From Plantactinospora sp. BC1 (lineage in GTDB: Bacteria > Actinomycetota > Actinomycetes > Mycobacteriales > Micromonosporaceae), in contig NZ_CP028158.1 of the NCBI RefSeq assembly GCF_003030345.1, positions 3,348,001-3,412,000 of the forward strand: 64,000 nt of DNA. Reading direction: 5' to 3'. Each line of letters opens with the position of its first letter. Within the stretch, counting starts at the first letter, position 1. Below the pieces are notes generated by a model, which saw nothing but the letters and a program-made list of their open reading frames with translations, made no database searches and had not been told where the DNA came from. The position numbers and the translations under genes are program-made. Shown here in pieces: positions 8,800-17,216 of this stretch.

Positions 8800-10383
8800 T
8801 CAGCGCACGGGTGGGCTGGCCAGGGCGATCTCCGCCTGCTCCTCGGGAGTGTCGGTCTCGGCGGTGGGGCCACCGCGCAGCGGGATCTCCTTGATGAACC
8901 AGGCCAGCACCGCTACGACCAGCGCGAACGGTACCGCCCAGACGAAGACCGCGCCGATCGCGTCGGCGAGCCCGCCGAGTACGGCGTGCTGCTGCTCGGG
9001 CGGCAGCGACCGCAACGCGGCCGGGTCGACCCCGGCGCCCTCGCCGCCGCCGGCCATCATCGGCCCGGCGGCCGAGTCGGCGAGCCGGTTGGCGAAGACC
9101 GCGCCGAAGAGCGAGATCCCGAAGGAACCGCCGATCGACCGGAAGAAGGTGGCCGCGCCGCTCGCCGCGCCGAGGTCCTTCTGCTCGACGCTGTTCTGCG
9201 CGATCAGCATCGAGGTCTGCATCAGGAAGCCCATCCCGACGCCGAGCACGATCATGTAGAGCGAGGACTCCAGCTTGCCGGTGTCGACGTCGAGCATGGC
9301 CAGCAGCGCCATGCCGGCGGTCATCACGATCCCGCCGACGATCGGGAAGGCCCGGTAGCGGCCGGTCTTGGTGATCGCCCGACCGACCACGATCGACACC
9401 ACCAGCATGCCGAACATCAGCGGCAGCAGCAGCAGTCCGCTGTTGGTGGCCGAGGCGCCCTGCACGGTCTGCTGGAACAGCGGCAGGAAGTTCATCGAGC
9501 CGAACATCGCGAAGCCGAGCAGGAAGCCGATCACCGAGATCACCGCGAAGTTGCGGTTGGCGAAGAGGCTAAGCGGCAGGATCGGCTCCGGCACCCGCCG
9601 CTCGACCAGGGCGAAGGCGACCAGCGAGGCCACGGCGAGGGCGGCCAGGCCGAGGATCGGGCCGGAGACCCAGTCGTACTCGTTGCCGCCCCAGGTGGTG
9701 ACCAGCACGATCGCGGTGATGCCGACCGAGAGCAGCGCGGCGCCGACCCAGTCGATCCGGTGCTCGGTGCGGTACTTCGGCAGGTGCATCCGGGTGGCCA
9801 GCAGGATCAGTGCCACCCCGCCGAGCGGCAGGTTGACATAGAACGCCCACCGCCAGGAGAGGTGGTCGGTGATGAAGCCGCCGACCAGCGGACCGGCCAC
9901 CATGGCGATGGCCATGATGCCGGCGATCATGCCCTGGTAGCGGCCCCGCTCCCGGGGTGGCACCAGGTCGCCGATGATCGCCATCACGCCGACCATCAGG
10001 CCGCCCGCGCCGAGGCCCTGCACCGCGCGGAAGGCGATCAGCTCCATCATCCCGTCGCCGGGGCCGCCGAGCAGCTCCGATCCGGCCATGCCGCAGAGGG
10101 CCGAGCCGAGCAGGAACAGCACGATCGAGCTGAGGAAGACGGTCTTACGGCCGTACAGGTCGCCGAGCTTGCCCCAGATCGGGGTCGAGACGGTGGAACC
10201 GAGCACGTACGCGGTGACCACCCAGGTGAAGTGGTTGAGTCCGCCGAACTCGCCCACGATCCGGGGCAGGGCGGTGCTGACGATCATGTTGTCGAGCATC
10301 GCGAGCATCATCGCGATCATCAGGCCGCCGAGTACGACCCTGATGTTGACTGGTCTTTCCGGCGCTTCCGCCATCGTGGTCAT
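8800..10383 (-). CDS. DHA2-family (EmrB/QacA) MFS multidrug efflux transporter
   Basis: 527 residues with about 14 hydrophobic segments, the DHA2 topology of proton-driven drug exporters. The motif-A region reads GKLGDLYGRKTVFL after segment 2, and RAVQGLGAGGLMVG marks the following helices. MAGPLVGGFITD fits motif C of antiporters. It starts with ATG at 10383 (a second ATG lies three codons in). It is divergent from a TetR regulator, and two palindromic operators lie between them, so it is almost certainly repressed by that regulator. Substrates are unknown. Confidence 0.92.
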   Translation of the reverse strand: MTTMAEAPERPVNIRVVLGGLMIAMMLAMLDNMIVSTALPRIVGEFGGLNHFTWVVTAYVLGSTVSTPIWGKLGDLYGRKTVFLSSIVLFLLGSALCGMAGSELLGGPGDGMMELIAFRAVQGLGAGGLMVGVMAIIGDLVPPRERGRYQGMIAGIMAIAMVAGPLVGGFITDHLSWRWAFYVNLPLGGVALILLATRMHLPKYRTEHRIDWVGAALLSVGITAIVLVTTWGGNEYDWVSGPILGLAALAVASLVAFALVERRVPEPILPLSLFANRNFAVISVIGFLLGFAMFGSMNFLPLFQQTVQGASATNSGLLLLPLMFGMLVVSIVVGRAITKTGRYRAFPIVGGIVMTAGMALLAMLDVDTGKLESSLYMIVLGVGMGFLMQTSMLIAQNSVEQKDLGAASGAATFFRSIGGSFGISLFGAVFANRLADSAAGPMMAGGGEGAGVDPAALRSLPPEQQHAVLGGLADAIGAVFVWAVPFALVVAVLAWFIKEIPLRGGPTAETDTPEEQAEIALASPPVR

Positions 10384-10415
10384 CGGTAGGCTCTCCCCCT
10401 GAGTGTGACCCGCTT

Positions 10416-10457
10416 ACTTGCCGACCGGCTAGTGATTCTACTTGCCGCACGGTAAGT
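10416..10457. promoter_or_regulatory. Two tandem palindromic TetR operators
   Basis: Two 18-bp imperfect palindromes of shared design lie between the divergent efflux and regulator genes: ACTTGCCGACCGGCTAGT at 10416-10433 and ACTTGCCGCACGGTAAGT at 10440-10457. Both fit ACTTGCCG-N2-CGGYWAGT and their centres are 24 bp apart. The site would let the TetR protein repress the exporter and itself. Confidence 0.8.
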
Positions 10458-10500
10458 TGGGTGCCGGATGCCCGTCAAGTGATTAGGAGAGGTGGTCCGG

Positions 10501-11124
10501 GTGACCGGCAGCACAGGCGACACGCGGTCCCGAATCCAGGCCGTCGCCCTCGAACTCTTCACCGAGCAGGGCTACGAGAAGACCTCGCTACGGGAGATCG
10601 CCGAGCGGCTCGGCGTCACCAAGGCCGCCCTCTACTACCACTTCAGGAGCAAGGACGACATCGTCCACAGCTTCGTCTCCGACCGGATCGAGCGGCTGGA
10701 CCGGCTGATCGAGTGGGCCTCGGAACAGCCGGCCGACGCCGCCGGCCGCCGGGCGACGCTGCGCCGCTACTGCGAGGAGTTCTTCGGCGACGACGGTCGC
10801 AACGTGATGCGGTTCTTCGAGCAGAACCAGACCGTGATCAAGCAGCTCTCCTCGGGCCTGATGATGCGCGAGCGGATGCTGCGGCTCGCGGAGCTGCTCT
10901 CCCGGGCCGATCCCTCGCCGGCCGGGCAGCTCCGGGCGACGCTGGCGCTCTTCGCCGTACACGGCAGCCTCTTCGCGCTGCGCGGCGAGATCAGCACCAG
11001 GGAACGCCGGGAACTCGCCCTGGGGCTCGCCAACGAGTTGCTCGACCGGATCGGCGAGGATCCCGCCGGACGCGACGAGCGGGAGTCCGAGGCGGACGGC
11101 GCCCCGACCGCCAGGGCCGGCTGA
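10501..11124 (+). CDS. TetR-family transcriptional regulator of the adjacent efflux pump
   Basis: 207 residues. The N-terminal helix-turn-helix is clear: ALELFTEQGYEKTSLREIAE followed by RLGVTKAALYYHFRSKDD, the TetR signature. The remaining 150 residues form the variable ligand-binding and dimer domain. GTG at 10501 was chosen over GTG at 10492 because GGAGAGG at 10486-10492 is then well spaced. It is divergent from the DHA2 exporter, with paired palindromes in the shared control region. Autoregulation and exporter repression relieved by a drug-like ligand are inferred from this arrangement. Confidence 0.9.
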   Translation: MTGSTGDTRSRIQAVALELFTEQGYEKTSLREIAERLGVTKAALYYHFRSKDDIVHSFVSDRIERLDRLIEWASEQPADAAGRRATLRRYCEEFFGDDGRNVMRFFEQNQTVIKQLSSGLMMRERMLRLAELLSRADPSPAGQLRATLALFAVHGSLFALRGEISTRERRELALGLANELLDRIGEDPAGRDERESEADGAPTARAG

Positions 11125-11134
11125 CCCGCCGCGC

Positions 11135-11671
11135 TCAACCCCGGCTCGGCTCCGGCAGCACCGTCGGCGCGGCGCTCAGGTCGAGGCGCAGCGCGAGCAG
11201 GTCGACGCCGGGCGCCGGCGACCAGTCCCGCTCCGGGGTACGGACGAAACCGAACCCCGCGTAGAGCCGGTGCGCGGGCGCGGAGAAGCTCCGGGTGCAG
11301 ATCACCACCCGGGAACACCCGAGCGACCTCGCCCGGTCCAGGCAGGCCCGGACCAGCGCCTTGCCGACGCCCCGGCCCTGCGCGTCCGGGTCCACCGCCA
11401 ACATCCGGAACTCCGCCTCACCCGGGCGGGAGAGTTCGGCGTACGCCGAACCGGGGAGTACGAAGAGCACCGCACCGAGCAGTTCGCCGGTCGCCTCGTC
11501 GGCGGCGACCAGCAGCTCGCCGGCACCGACCCGGGCCGGTACGTCGGCGAGCAGCTGTTCGTACCCGTGCTCGCCGTCGAGCTGCCCGTCCGCCCGGTAC
11601 GCCGCCACGGTGAGCCGGGCGATCGCGTCGAAGTCGGCCGGCTCGGCGGCCCGGACCAGCAGGCCGGTCAT
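11135..11671 (-). CDS. GNAT-family N-acetyltransferase
   Basis: 178 residues spanning one GNAT fold. The acetyl-CoA pyrophosphate-binding loop is visible as DPDAQGRGVGKALV, preceded by the beta-4 strand EFRMLAVD. The C-terminal YAGFGFVRTPERDW is typical of the family. The acceptor (amine, amino acid or antibiotic) cannot be told. Its ATG overlaps the stop of the upstream biotinyl carrier gene (ATGA), so the two are translationally coupled, although no functional link between them is known. Confidence 0.88.
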   Translation of the reverse strand: MTGLLVRAAEPADFDAIARLTVAAYRADGQLDGEHGYEQLLADVPARVGAGELLVAADEATGELLGAVLFVLPGSAYAELSRPGEAEFRMLAVDPDAQGRGVGKALVRACLDRARSLGCSRVVICTRSFSAPAHRLYAGFGFVRTPERDWSPAPGVDLLALRLDLSAAPTVLPEPSRG

Positions 11672-11883
11672 TCGATGACGGCGATCAGGTCGCCGTCCTG
11701 CACGACGTCGCCCTCGTTGACGGCGAGTTCCCGGAGCACCCCGTCCGACTCGGCCACCACCGGGATCTCCATCTTCATCGACTCCAGGATCACCAGCGTG
11801 TCACCCTCGGACACCGAGTCGCCGGCCGTGGCCACGACCTTCCAGACGTTCGCCACCATCTCGGCGCGGATCTCCTCGGCCAT
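11668..11883 (-). CDS. Biotin/lipoyl-attachment carrier protein (BCCP-like)
   Basis: 71 residues, a free-standing biotinyl domain. The biotinylation motif ESMKMEIPV is intact, with the modified lysine in MKM. Such single-domain carriers shuttle carboxyl groups in acyl-CoA carboxylases. In actinobacteria a gene like this is often found near sigR/rsrA, as here, so it may be a conserved passenger of that locus. It is divergent from the bL37 gene across a 228-base control region. The ATG at 11883 is the only start that keeps the normal domain length. Confidence 0.9.
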   Translation of the reverse strand: MAEEIRAEMVANVWKVVATAGDSVSEGDTLVILESMKMEIPVVAESDGVLRELAVNEGDVVQDGDLIAVIE

Positions 11884-12111
11884 CGGCTTCCCCTCGTCGT
11901 CACTTCTGCCCTGCGACGGTATCCAATCATGCGACGGGCGCCGTGGCGGGCAGGGCGGCGATCGTCGTCGGCTGCTCGCGGCCCCGGACTGCCGGATGGA
12001 CCGCCTCGGCGGGGCCGACCGGCGACCATGGGAGGATTGCCCGGCGCGAGCAGAGACGGGCGGTCGACGACGGTGGTCGGCGCCGCCCACGGCAGACAGA
12101 CGGAGGTCAGC

Positions 12112-12186
12112 ATGGCGAAGAAGGCACGGAAGAAGAAGGCGCGGAAGAAGAGCTCCGCCAACCACGGCAAGCGCCCCAACTCCTGA
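12112..12186 (+). CDS. Small ribosomal protein bL37 (24 residues)
   Basis: Twenty-four codons encode a Lys/Arg-rich peptide with the C-terminus ANHGKRPNS. This closely resembles bL37, the 24-residue large-subunit protein seen in the Mycobacterium smegmatis ribosome (about MAKRGRKKRDR... ANHGKRPN from memory). A strong GGAGG site at 12102-12106 precedes the ATG. It lies beside rsrA/sigR, the place where this gene occurs in other actinobacteria. It is too short for most gene finders and easy to miss. A 14-bp perfect palindrome (GCTCGGCGCCGAGC, 12187-12200) follows its stop immediately. Confidence 0.88.
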   Translation: MAKKARKKKARKKSSANHGKRPNS

Positions 12187-12289
12187 GCTCGGCGCCGAGC
12201 CTGGGCGGCCGGGCGGGGCACGGGATCCGTCGGCGATCGCGGCAGAGCGCTCGCCACAACCCGGCCCGCCCGGCGATCCGCCGCCACCA

Positions 12290-12306
12290 CCGGGGCGTCA
12301 CCCCGG
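12290..12306. terminator. Candidate bidirectional terminator between bL37 and rsrA
   Basis: CCGGGG at 12290-12295 pairs with CCCCGG at 12301-12306 across a five-base loop, between the convergent ends of the bL37 gene and rsrA. There is no U-tract, which is normal at this GC content. The palindrome at 12187-12200 may add to termination of bL37. Confidence 0.45.
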
Positions 12307-12328
12307 CGAGCGACGGTCCGGCGGGGGC

Positions 12329-12613
12329 TCAGTCGGCGAGGTACTCCCGGGAGTCGGTCTCGAAGACCAGCTCCGCCAGGCGGACCCGCAGCCGCTCCCG
12401 AAGCTCGACCGGCGCGGTCTCGTTGCCGCAGCAGCGGGCGACCAGCGCCTTGACCTCCTGCTCGATGCCGTACTCGCGCAGGCAGGGCGAGCACTCGTCG
12501 AGATGGTCCCGGATCAGGTTGCGCCGCTCGTCCGGGCACTCCAGGTCGAGGTAGAGGTATACCTCGGTGAGGACCTCACGGCAGTCCGTCTCGTGCGGTT
12601 CACCGCAACTCAT
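12329..12613 (-). CDS. rsrA: Redox-sensing zinc anti-sigma factor RsrA
   Basis: 94 residues with the ZAS signature: C11, H37, C41 and C44 (HLDECSPC), the same numbering as the zinc and redox ligands reported for Streptomyces coelicolor RsrA. An N-terminal C3/H7 pair is also present. The reduced, zinc-bound protein holds SigR inactive; disulfide stress oxidises the cysteines, releases zinc and frees SigR. It lies four bases downstream of sigR and is co-transcribed. ATG at 12613 gives the standard length; longer readings lack family similarity. Confidence 0.95.
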   Translation of the reverse strand: MSCGEPHETDCREVLTEVYLYLDLECPDERRNLIRDHLDECSPCLREYGIEQEVKALVARCCGNETAPVELRERLRVRLAELVFETDSREYLAD

Positions 12614-12617
12614 TCGC

Positions 12618-13229
12618 TCACACCTCCCGGCCAGCCGCAGCGGACCTGGTCGACGGGGCGGACGAGAAGCCCCGCTCGGCAGCGTAACGCTCGAGCAGCT
12701 TTCGTAGGTTCCGCCGGCCACGGTGCAACCGGGACATCACGGTGCCGATCGGCGTTCCCATGATGTCGGCGACCTCCTTGTAGGAAAACCCCTCGACGTC
12801 GGTGAGGTAGACGGCGAGCCGGAACTCCTCCGGGAGCTGCTGCAACGCCTCTTTGACGTCGGTGTCCGGGAGTCGGTCCAGCGCCTCGGTCTCGGCCGAG
12901 CGCAGCCCGCTGGAGGTGTGCGACTCCGCCTCGGCGAGCTGCCAGTCGGTGATCTCCTCGGTGGGCGCCTGCACGGGCTGCCGCTGCCGGCGACGGTAGG
13001 AGTTGATGTAGGTGTTGGTCAGGATCCGGTAGAGCCACGCCTTGAGGTTCGTACCCTCTTCGAACTGGTGGAACGCGGCGAACGCCTTCAGGAAGGTCTC
13101 CTGGACCAGGTCCTCCGCGTCGGCGGGGTTGCGGGTCATCCGCAGGCCGGCGGCGTACAACTGGTCGACGAAGGGCAGCGCGTCACGTTCGAACCGGGCC
13201 CTGCGCTCGTCCGTCTTCTCCGCTGTCAA
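12618..13229 (-). CDS. sigR: ECF sigma factor SigR (thiol-oxidative stress)
   Basis: 203 residues from TTG 13229, with sigma region 2 ([39 protein letters not shown]) and region 4 ([36 protein letters not shown]). It directs transcription of thioredoxin, mycothiol and related genes from GGAAT/GTT promoters and is paired with RsrA downstream. The frame stays open far upstream. In-frame GTGs at 13286, 13283 and 13469 could give longer isoforms like the unstable SigR-prime of Streptomyces; the one at 13469 adds 80 residues and has GAGGGGG before it. A matching autoregulatory promoter lies just upstream of that codon. Confidence 0.93.
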   Translation of the reverse strand: MTAEKTDERRARFERDALPFVDQLYAAGLRMTRNPADAEDLVQETFLKAFAAFHQFEEGTNLKAWLYRILTNTYINSYRRRQRQPVQAPTEEITDWQLAEAESHTSSGLRSAETEALDRLPDTDVKEALQQLPEEFRLAVYLTDVEGFSYKEVADIMGTPIGTVMSRLHRGRRNLRKLLERYAAERGFSSAPSTRSAAAGREV

Positions 13230-13511
13230 CCGGCCGTCTCCCTCACCTCGGTACCGAACCGGCGCGGTGACCTTCTTCCCCACCACCGCAGCGTTATTCG
13301 GCTGTCCCGCCGAGGATACGCGGAAAGCGCGGCCCGGCGACTCCGTTCGGGTCGGGCCGGTACCCGCCGCCGGGCGGTCGCCGGACGACCGGGACGGCGG
13401 AGCGTTCCGCCTCCGGTCGGGCCACCGCGCCTCGCGGTCGTGCTCCAGGCTCCGTGTCTCGGTCGACACCGGGCAAACCCCCTCGTGGCTCCTTTGGCTT
13501 CCGGGAGTTGT

Positions 13512-13537
13512 AACCGCCGTACCGGGCGAGGCATTCC
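13512..13537 (-). promoter_or_regulatory. SigR-type autoregulatory promoter of sigR
   Basis: Reading the minus strand, GGAAT (13537-13533) is followed after exactly 18 bases by GTT (13514-13512). This is the SigR/SigH consensus GGAAT-N18-GTT. Transcription would begin near 13505, upstream of the alternative in-frame GTG at 13469, so the induced transcript could encode the longer sigma isoform. The rest of 13538-13719 shows nothing I can support. Confidence 0.8.
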
Positions 13538-13719
13538 GTTCACCGCCCATCCCTGGCCCCGGCCGTGACCAATCCGATCGGATCCGCCACGGCTGGGACC
13601 AGGAAGGGCCTGGGAGGATGAGACCGGGCGCCACGTCCGATTCGCGGAATCGCAGGCGGCGTCCGGCATCAGTTGGAGCAACGATCACCCCGGCAGGACA
13701 GAAACGGCCGGCCCGGACC

Positions 13720-14352
13720 TCAGCCCGCCCAGCCCCGCTCGCGCAGCCAGCCGAGCACCAGCCCGGCGGTTCCCGCCGGGTCGAGCCGCAGGTCGTGCCG
13801 TTCGCCCGGCCGCACCTCGACCCGGATGCCCGGCTCCTCGGCCGGTACGCCGAACGGGTCCCGATCGCCGCCCACCACCAGGGTCGGCAGTCCGGTACGC
13901 AGTTCCGCCGCCCGGGACCGCTCCGGTCGGCCGGGCGGATGGAGCGGAAAGGCGAGCGCGACGACCCCGGAGGCGCCCAGGACACCAGCGGTACGGCAGG
14001 CGACCCGGGCGCCACTGGACCGGCCGCCGACCACCAGGGTGGGGGTCGGGGCGTACCGGCCCAGCAGTGCGGTGACGACCGCCACCCACGCCTCGTCCAG
14101 GTGACCGGCGGGGGCCGGTGCCCGCCGGCCGGCCACCCGGTACGGCTGGGTCACCCTGGCCACCGCGATCCCGGCCCCGACCGCCGCGTCCCGGAGCGCC
14201 ACCAGGTCCGGCGAGTCCACGCTGCCGCCCGCACCGTGCCCGAGCACCAGCAGGGTCGCCGGCCGGGGACGCGGCAGGTCGACGTCCACCCGGGCGGGAC
14301 CCCGTGGAGTGTCGATCTCGTCACCGTGCCGCACGGCGCCACTGTATGGCAC
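13720..14352 (-). CDS. Alpha/beta-hydrolase (KANL3/Tex30-like)
   Basis: 210 residues. LVLGHGAGG forms the oxyanion-side loop and [12 protein letters not shown] the nucleophile elbow (GxSxG with S in GRSSG); GGDRDPFG and a late ERHDLRL supply the Asp and His of the triad. This pattern fits the small dienelactone-hydrolase-like group typified by KANL3/Tex30. The substrate is unknown. The start is GTG at 14352; a GTG six codons in is an alternative. It is alone, with WhiB upstream on the same strand 64 bases away. Confidence 0.8.
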   Translation of the reverse strand: MPYSGAVRHGDEIDTPRGPARVDVDLPRPRPATLLVLGHGAGGSVDSPDLVALRDAAVGAGIAVARVTQPYRVAGRRAPAPAGHLDEAWVAVVTALLGRYAPTPTLVVGGRSSGARVACRTAGVLGASGVVALAFPLHPPGRPERSRAAELRTGLPTLVVGGDRDPFGVPAEEPGIRVEVRPGERHDLRLDPAGTAGLVLGWLRERGWAG

Positions 14353-14416
14353 CGTCCACCGGGTGACCTGGCGGTCGGCGGTGGTCGGGTGGGCCGGCGG
14401 CTGGAACGTGGCCGGG

Positions 14417-14821
14417 TCAGCGGCGGCTGGAACTGAGCGGGACGAGGGTCAGCAGGCGGTCCCGGACCGGTGGTCCGGCGTCGCCGGCCGCGTCCGGATC
14501 ACGCTCCACCTGATCCCGCCAGGCGACCAGCATCGCCCGGCGTTCACGCGGCGTGGTCGCTCCCCATACGCCGTGGCAGTCACCCACCTCAAGCGCCCAG
14601 GCGAGGCAGGGTCCCTGTACGTCACAGGTCCGGCACAGCGCGACGGCCGAGTCGGCCGGCTCGCTGGGTGCCGGGAAAAATGTCTCCGGGTCCACGCTCT
14701 GGCACACCCCCCGGGTACGCCAGGCATCGTCCAGGCGCCGCTCACTGAGTGCCCGAAGCAGCCTCGGGTCTCGTCGTGCCGCGGCAACCTCGTGCGGGCG
14801 TGGCATCCGCGCCCGTGTCAT
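14417..14821 (-). CDS. WhiB-family iron-sulfur transcriptional regulator
   Basis: 134 residues. The four cluster ligands are C40, C63, C66 and C72 (C-x22-C-x2-C-x5-C), followed by the invariant turn GVWGATTPRERR. WhiB proteins bind a 4Fe-4S cluster and act with the principal sigma factor; they are restricted to actinobacteria and their phages. Which Wbl subgroup this belongs to is not clear from sequence alone. The tail after residue 100 is longer and less conserved. A principal-sigma-type promoter lies about 80 bases upstream. Confidence 0.92.
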   Translation of the reverse strand: MTRARMPRPHEVAAARRDPRLLRALSERRLDDAWRTRGVCQSVDPETFFPAPSEPADSAVALCRTCDVQGPCLAWALEVGDCHGVWGATTPRERRAMLVAWRDQVERDPDAAGDAGPPVRDRLLTLVPLSSSRR

Positions 14822-14902
14822 TCACCCACCTCCCCCGTGGGACCGACGAAGATCGGTGAGTGCCGCTCGCCCGGTGCGAGCCGACACCCACTGCCGGCGC
14901 TG

Positions 14903-14932
14903 TGTTCTATCGCACCACCACGATGCGTGACA
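14903..14932 (-). promoter_or_regulatory. Principal-sigma-type promoter for the whiB-family gene
   Basis: On the minus strand TTGTCA (14932-14927) and TAGAAC (14908-14903) are separated by 18 bases. They match the -35 and -10 of vegetative actinobacterial promoters. The predicted leader before the start codon at 14821 is about 75 bases. Confidence 0.55.
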
Positions 14933-15021
14933 AGTGCTCTCGGCAAAGGTGTGGAAAACTGCGGGCGACGATCCACCTCGAAGGGTGGCAAATCGGTGCA
15001 GGCAAATACGCGGTTGCGTGC

Positions 15022-15744
15022 TCAGAACAGCGTCGACGCGATCGGTTCTTCTGGTAACGCGCGCAGCGGCGGGGCGGTGACCCGGGCCAGGAGTTCCGGA
15101 CCGTCGTTTCGGACGTCTCCGACGCCCCTGCCGACCGGCCGGATCTCGATCTCGGCCAGCGACTTCTCGTCCGGCGGCGCGAGCAGCAGGGCCGGGTCGT
15201 CGTCGCCGTCGAGCCAGTCGGACCAGCGCTGCCGGGGCAGCAGCAGCGGCATCCGGTCGTGCACCAGGGCCAGTTCGCCGAGCGCCGCCGTGGTGACCAC
15301 GCTGGTGGTGAGCAGCGGGTCGCCGGCACCGTGCCAGACCGACCAGAGTCCGGCGAAGGCGAGCACCCCGCCGTCGCGCGGAGTCATGAAGTACGGCTGC
15401 TTGCCGCCGTCCCGGCGGACCCACTCGTACCAGCCGTCGGCCGGGACGAGACAGCGGCGCCGGGCGAACGACTGCGCGTACGCCCGGGTGGTGGCGACCG
15501 TCTCGGCGCGGGCGTTGATCATGCGGGCGGCACCCCGGGTGTCCTTGGCCCAGTGCGGCAGCAGCCCCCAACGGGCCACGGAGAGCACCGAACCGCCCGA
15601 GTCGGGACAGACCCGTACGACCGGCACCGGATCGGTCGGCGCGACGTTGTAGTCGGCGGCGAGCCGCCCACCGGTCTCGTCGTACGCCTCGAAGAGCGCG
15701 CTCAGATCGGCCGCGCTACGGGTGGTCGCGTACCTGCCGCACAT
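15022..15744 (-). CDS. SOS response-associated peptidase (SRAP/HMCES/YedK family)
   Basis: 240 residues. The catalytic cysteine must follow the initiator Met, and ATG at 15744 gives exactly MCGRY; an upstream GTG would bury it, so it was rejected. Other family residues are NVAPT, the WYEW segment with the conserved Glu, and LVHDRMPLLL with the active-site His. SRAP proteins crosslink covalently to abasic sites in single-stranded DNA through Cys2 and shield them from nucleases. It is transcribed divergently from aroA. Confidence 0.93.
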   Translation of the reverse strand: MCGRYATTRSAADLSALFEAYDETGGRLAADYNVAPTDPVPVVRVCPDSGGSVLSVARWGLLPHWAKDTRGAARMINARAETVATTRAYAQSFARRRCLVPADGWYEWVRRDGGKQPYFMTPRDGGVLAFAGLWSVWHGAGDPLLTTSVVTTAALGELALVHDRMPLLLPRQRWSDWLDGDDDPALLLAPPDEKSLAEIEIRPVGRGVGDVRNDGPELLARVTAPPLRALPEEPIASTLF

Positions 15745-15845
15745 GCCCGCCACGCTAGCGCCTCCGGCGCCGGCTGGCCGTCCCGTCAGGCGGGAGGGGC
15801 CGATGCTCCGATCCGGCTCCCCGGCCGTCGGGGCAGAATGTACCG

Positions 15846-17156
15846 GTGCCGAACCTCACGGCGGTCCGTCCGCTCGAGCCCTGGACCGCGCCGACCGCGA
15901 CCGACCCGGTCGCCTCGACGCTGCGGCTGCCCGGCTCCAAGTCGTTGACGGCCCGGGCGCTGGTGCTCAGCGCGGTGGCCGACGGCCCCTCCACGCTGCG
16001 TCACCCGCTCCGCGCCCGGGACACCGAGCTGATGGCCGCCGGGCTGCGCGGGATGGGCGCACACGTTTCCATTGTGGACGACGAGCGGTGGCTGGTCCGG
16101 CCCCGTCCGCTCCAGGGCCCGGCGCACGTCGACGTCGGGCTCTCCGGCACCGTCATGCGGTTCCTGCCGCCGGTCGCCGGGCTCGCCGAGGGGCCGGTCA
16201 CCTTCGACGGCGACCCGCACGCCCGGCTCCGCCCGCTCGGCCCGCTGGTCGGCGCGCTCCGCGCCATCGGGGTTCGCATCGACACCACCGAGGGTGCCAG
16301 CCTGCCGCTGACCGTGCAGGGCGCCGGCCGGGTGCTCGGCGGCGAGGTCGTGATCGACGCCTCCGCCTCCAGCCAGTTCGTCTCCGGGCTGCTGCTCGGC
16401 GGGGCCCGGTTCGAACGCGGGATCGTGGTCCGGCACGTCGGCCCGCCGGTCCCGTCCGCCCCACACCTGCGGATGACCGTGCAGATGCTCCGGGCCGCCG
16501 GTGCCGCGGTCGACGACGCCAGCCCGGACGTCTGGGTGGTGGAGCCGGGTCGGCTCTCCGGACGGGGCTGGGACATCGAGCCGGACCTCTCCGGCGCGGT
16601 GCCGTTCTTCGCCGCCGCGCTGGTCACCGGCGGCACGGTGACCCTGCTCGGCTGGCCGCGCAGCAGCCTGCAACCGGTCGACACGCTGCGGGAGCTGCTC
16701 TCCCGGATGGGCGGCGAGGTGACCCTCGGCACCGACGGTCTCACCGTGAGCGGCACCGGCGGGATCCGCGGGGTCGACGCCGACCTCTCCGACGTCAGCG
16801 AGTTCACCCCGGTGCTGGCCGCCCTCGCCGTACTGGCCGACTCGCCGTCCCGGCTGCGCGGGGTGGGGCACATCCGGGGCCACGAGACCGACCGGCTCGC
16901 CGCGCTGGCCCGGGAGCTGACCGGCCTCGGCGCCGACGTCGCCGACACCGCCGACGGGCTGGAGATCCGGCCCCGGCAGCTGCGCGGCGGGACGTTCCGG
17001 ACCTACGCCGACCACCGGATGGCGCACGCGGCGGCGGTGATCGGGCTCGCCGTGCCCGGCATCGAATTGGACGACGTGGCGTGTACCTCCAAGACCATGC
17101 CCGAGTTCCCGGCACTATGGTCGACGATGGTGACCGGCGGCGACGGGCGCCGATAG
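15846..17156 (+). CDS. aroA: 3-phosphoshikimate 1-carboxyvinyltransferase (EPSP synthase)
   Basis: 436 residues, full length. It catalyses transfer of enolpyruvate from PEP to shikimate-3-phosphate in aromatic amino acid synthesis. Substrate-binding features are PGSKSLTARAL (30-33 GSKS), GLSGTVMRFLPP, SASSQFVSGLLL and GHETDRLAALA. The residue after SLT is Ala where E. coli has Asn (KSVSNRAL). The start is GTG at 15846. rsgA follows after 60 bases, and the aroA-rsgA-hisN order is one I associate with actinobacterial chromosomes. Confidence 0.95.
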   Translation: MPNLTAVRPLEPWTAPTATDPVASTLRLPGSKSLTARALVLSAVADGPSTLRHPLRARDTELMAAGLRGMGAHVSIVDDERWLVRPRPLQGPAHVDVGLSGTVMRFLPPVAGLAEGPVTFDGDPHARLRPLGPLVGALRAIGVRIDTTEGASLPLTVQGAGRVLGGEVVIDASASSQFVSGLLLGGARFERGIVVRHVGPPVPSAPHLRMTVQMLRAAGAAVDDASPDVWVVEPGRLSGRGWDIEPDLSGAVPFFAAALVTGGTVTLLGWPRSSLQPVDTLRELLSRMGGEVTLGTDGLTVSGTGGIRGVDADLSDVSEFTPVLAALAVLADSPSRLRGVGHIRGHETDRLAALARELTGLGADVADTADGLEIRPRQLRGGTFRTYADHRMAHAAAVIGLAVPGIELDDVACTSKTMPEFPALWSTMVTGGDGRR

Positions 17157-17216
17157 CCGGGATCGTTCGGTCCCCTCGCTGGTCGCCGTCGCCGGAAGAC
17201 GAGACGGGGAGCGGAG

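Noticed and set aside
12618-14015. 465-residue reading of sigR starting far upstream
   Set aside because: The frame is open but runs antisense through the hydrolase gene; only the part downstream of the SigR promoter is plausible as an isoform.
14860-15057. 65-residue plus-strand frame upstream of the SRAP gene end
   Set aside because: It overlaps the predicted whiB promoter, lacks a ribosome-binding site and shows no family match.
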